A DNA stretch of 6,966 nucleotides from Chloroflexota bacterium (lineage in GTDB: Bacteria > Chloroflexota > Anaerolineae > Anaerolineales > UBA4823), in the NCBI GenBank assembly GCA_030613705.1, contig JAUWLJ010000106.1:1-6966 (forward strand), written 5' to 3'. Position numbers and translations under genes: made by a program. Shown in pieces: positions 6,299 through 6,966 of this stretch (positions are counted from its first letter, which is position 1; each line of letters begins with the position of its first letter). The notes beneath the pieces are model-generated. The model had not been told where the DNA came from. It saw nothing but the letters and a program-made list of their open reading frames with translations, and ran no database searches.

Positions 6299-6966
6299 AT
6301 GAACGCAATGATCAACCCACCCAATCAAGTTGAATCCTTTGCCAATATCAAAGTTGTTGGTGTTGGAGGAGGTGGATGCAACGCAGTCGACCGGATGATC
6401 GAGGAAGGATTACAAGGAGTCGAGTTTATTGCCATCAATACTGATGCACAGGCATTAATGCTTTCCAAAGCGCCAGTGCGAGGACGGATCGGGGAAAAAT
6501 TGACCCGTGGATTAGGCTCGGGCGGTGATCCAGAGATCGGTCGCAAAGCGGCTGAAGAGTCAGCTGAAGAAATGTATGATGTCCTTAGAGGCGCGGATAT
6601 GGTATTCATCACGGGTGGAATGGGGGGTGGTACAGGCACTGGCGCATGTTCAATCGTGGCCCAAATCTCCGGGGAGGTTGGCTCGCTTACAATAGGTGTT
6701 GTTACGCGTCCTTTTTCCTTTGAAGGTTCCCGCCGCATTCAATCCGCTGAAGGTGGCATCAACGAGCTTAAAGAATATGCCGATACCCTGATCGTGATTC
6801 CGAATGATCGCTTATTACAAATAGTCGACAAACGGGCGAACCTTCACGATGCTTTTAAAATGGCAGATGATGTCCTGAGGCAGGGTGTGCAAGGTATTTC
6901 GGAACTGATAACTGTGCCAGGCTTGATTAATCTCGATTTCGCTGATGTCCGCACAATCATGTCCGA
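6299..6966 (+). CDS. ftsZ: Cell division protein FtsZ (3' truncated by window edge)
   Basis: FtsZ is the tubulin-like GTPase that polymerises into the cytokinetic ring; FtsA, encoded just upstream, tethers it to the membrane. The frame starts at ATG 6299 and stays open to the window end, giving 222 complete codons. Visible are a short N-terminal extension ([16 protein letters not shown]), the nucleotide-binding [11 protein letters not shown] (20-30), [13 protein letters not shown], the tubulin signature [11 protein letters not shown] (106-116), [16 protein letters not shown], and the synergy (T7) loop NLDFADV (211-217), whose acidic residues complete the GTPase site of the neighbouring subunit. 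After the tubulin signature the usual AAP(V/I)(V/I)A helix reads ACSIVA (116-121), which is atypical. The polymerisation domain end, linker and C-terminal FtsA-binding peptide lie outside the window. Confidence 0.97.
   Translation, partial: MNAMINPPNQVESFANIKVVGVGGGGCNAVDRMIEEGLQGVEFIAINTDAQALMLSKAPVRGRIGEKLTRGLGSGGDPEIGRKAAEESAEEMYDVLRGADMVFITGGMGGGTGTGACSIVAQISGEVGSLTIGVVTRPFSFEGSRRIQSAEGGINELKEYADTLIVIPNDRLLQIVDKRANLHDAFKMADDVLRQGVQGISELITVPGLINLDFADVRTIMS

Noticed and set aside
6208..6333. 41-codon frame starting right after the ftsA stop (TAAATG) and running into ftsZ
   Set aside because: It has no clear ribosome binding site of its own, its composition is not protein-like, and it runs out of frame over the start of ftsZ. 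Probably chance.
6325..6738. Antisense frame of 137 codons opposite ftsZ
   Set aside because: It is rich in Pro and Ser, as expected from the complement of the Gly-rich FtsZ GTPase domain, and has no domain of its own.

Overview
The window is a plus-strand slice of a bacterial division and cell wall (dcw) cluster. In order it holds the 3' end of an unidentified membrane protein gene, murC, a small unrecognised reading frame, murB, ddl, ftsQ, ftsA and the first part of ftsZ, which runs off the right edge. Every gene reads rightwards. I saw no RNA gene, insertion sequence, CRISPR array, integrase or convincing terminator.

The gene order, the moderate base composition and the general look of the MurC, FtsQ, FtsA and FtsZ proteins best fit a Chloroflexota bacterium, probably of the Anaerolineae. 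This assignment rests on recognition, not on a search. MurC-MurB-Ddl-FtsQ-FtsA-FtsZ order is also found in Firmicutes and other phyla.

The left half (about 199-3974) is peptidoglycan precursor synthesis in the cytoplasm. MurB reduces UDP-GlcNAc-enolpyruvate to UDP-MurNAc, MurC adds L-alanine to it, and Ddl makes the D-Ala-D-Ala dipeptide that ends the stem peptide. The right half (3982-6966) is the divisome. FtsZ forms the ring, FtsA tethers it to the membrane through a C-terminal amphipathic helix, and FtsQ is the bitopic scaffold that links the ring to the septal wall machinery.

The genes are packed very tightly. Junctions are TAATG (membrane protein/murC), a 23-base overlap (murC/small ORF), GTGA (small ORF/murB), ATGA (murB/ddl), 7 bases (ddl/ftsQ) and 3 bases (ftsQ/ftsA). 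This points to one transcript with translational coupling. The only real non-coding gap is 91 bases between ftsA and ftsZ, and it ends in the best ribosome binding site of the window. No wholly new system is evident. The points most worth a second look are the small coupled ORF between murC and murB, the ftsA-ftsZ gap, and some family-atypical residues in MurC and FtsZ.
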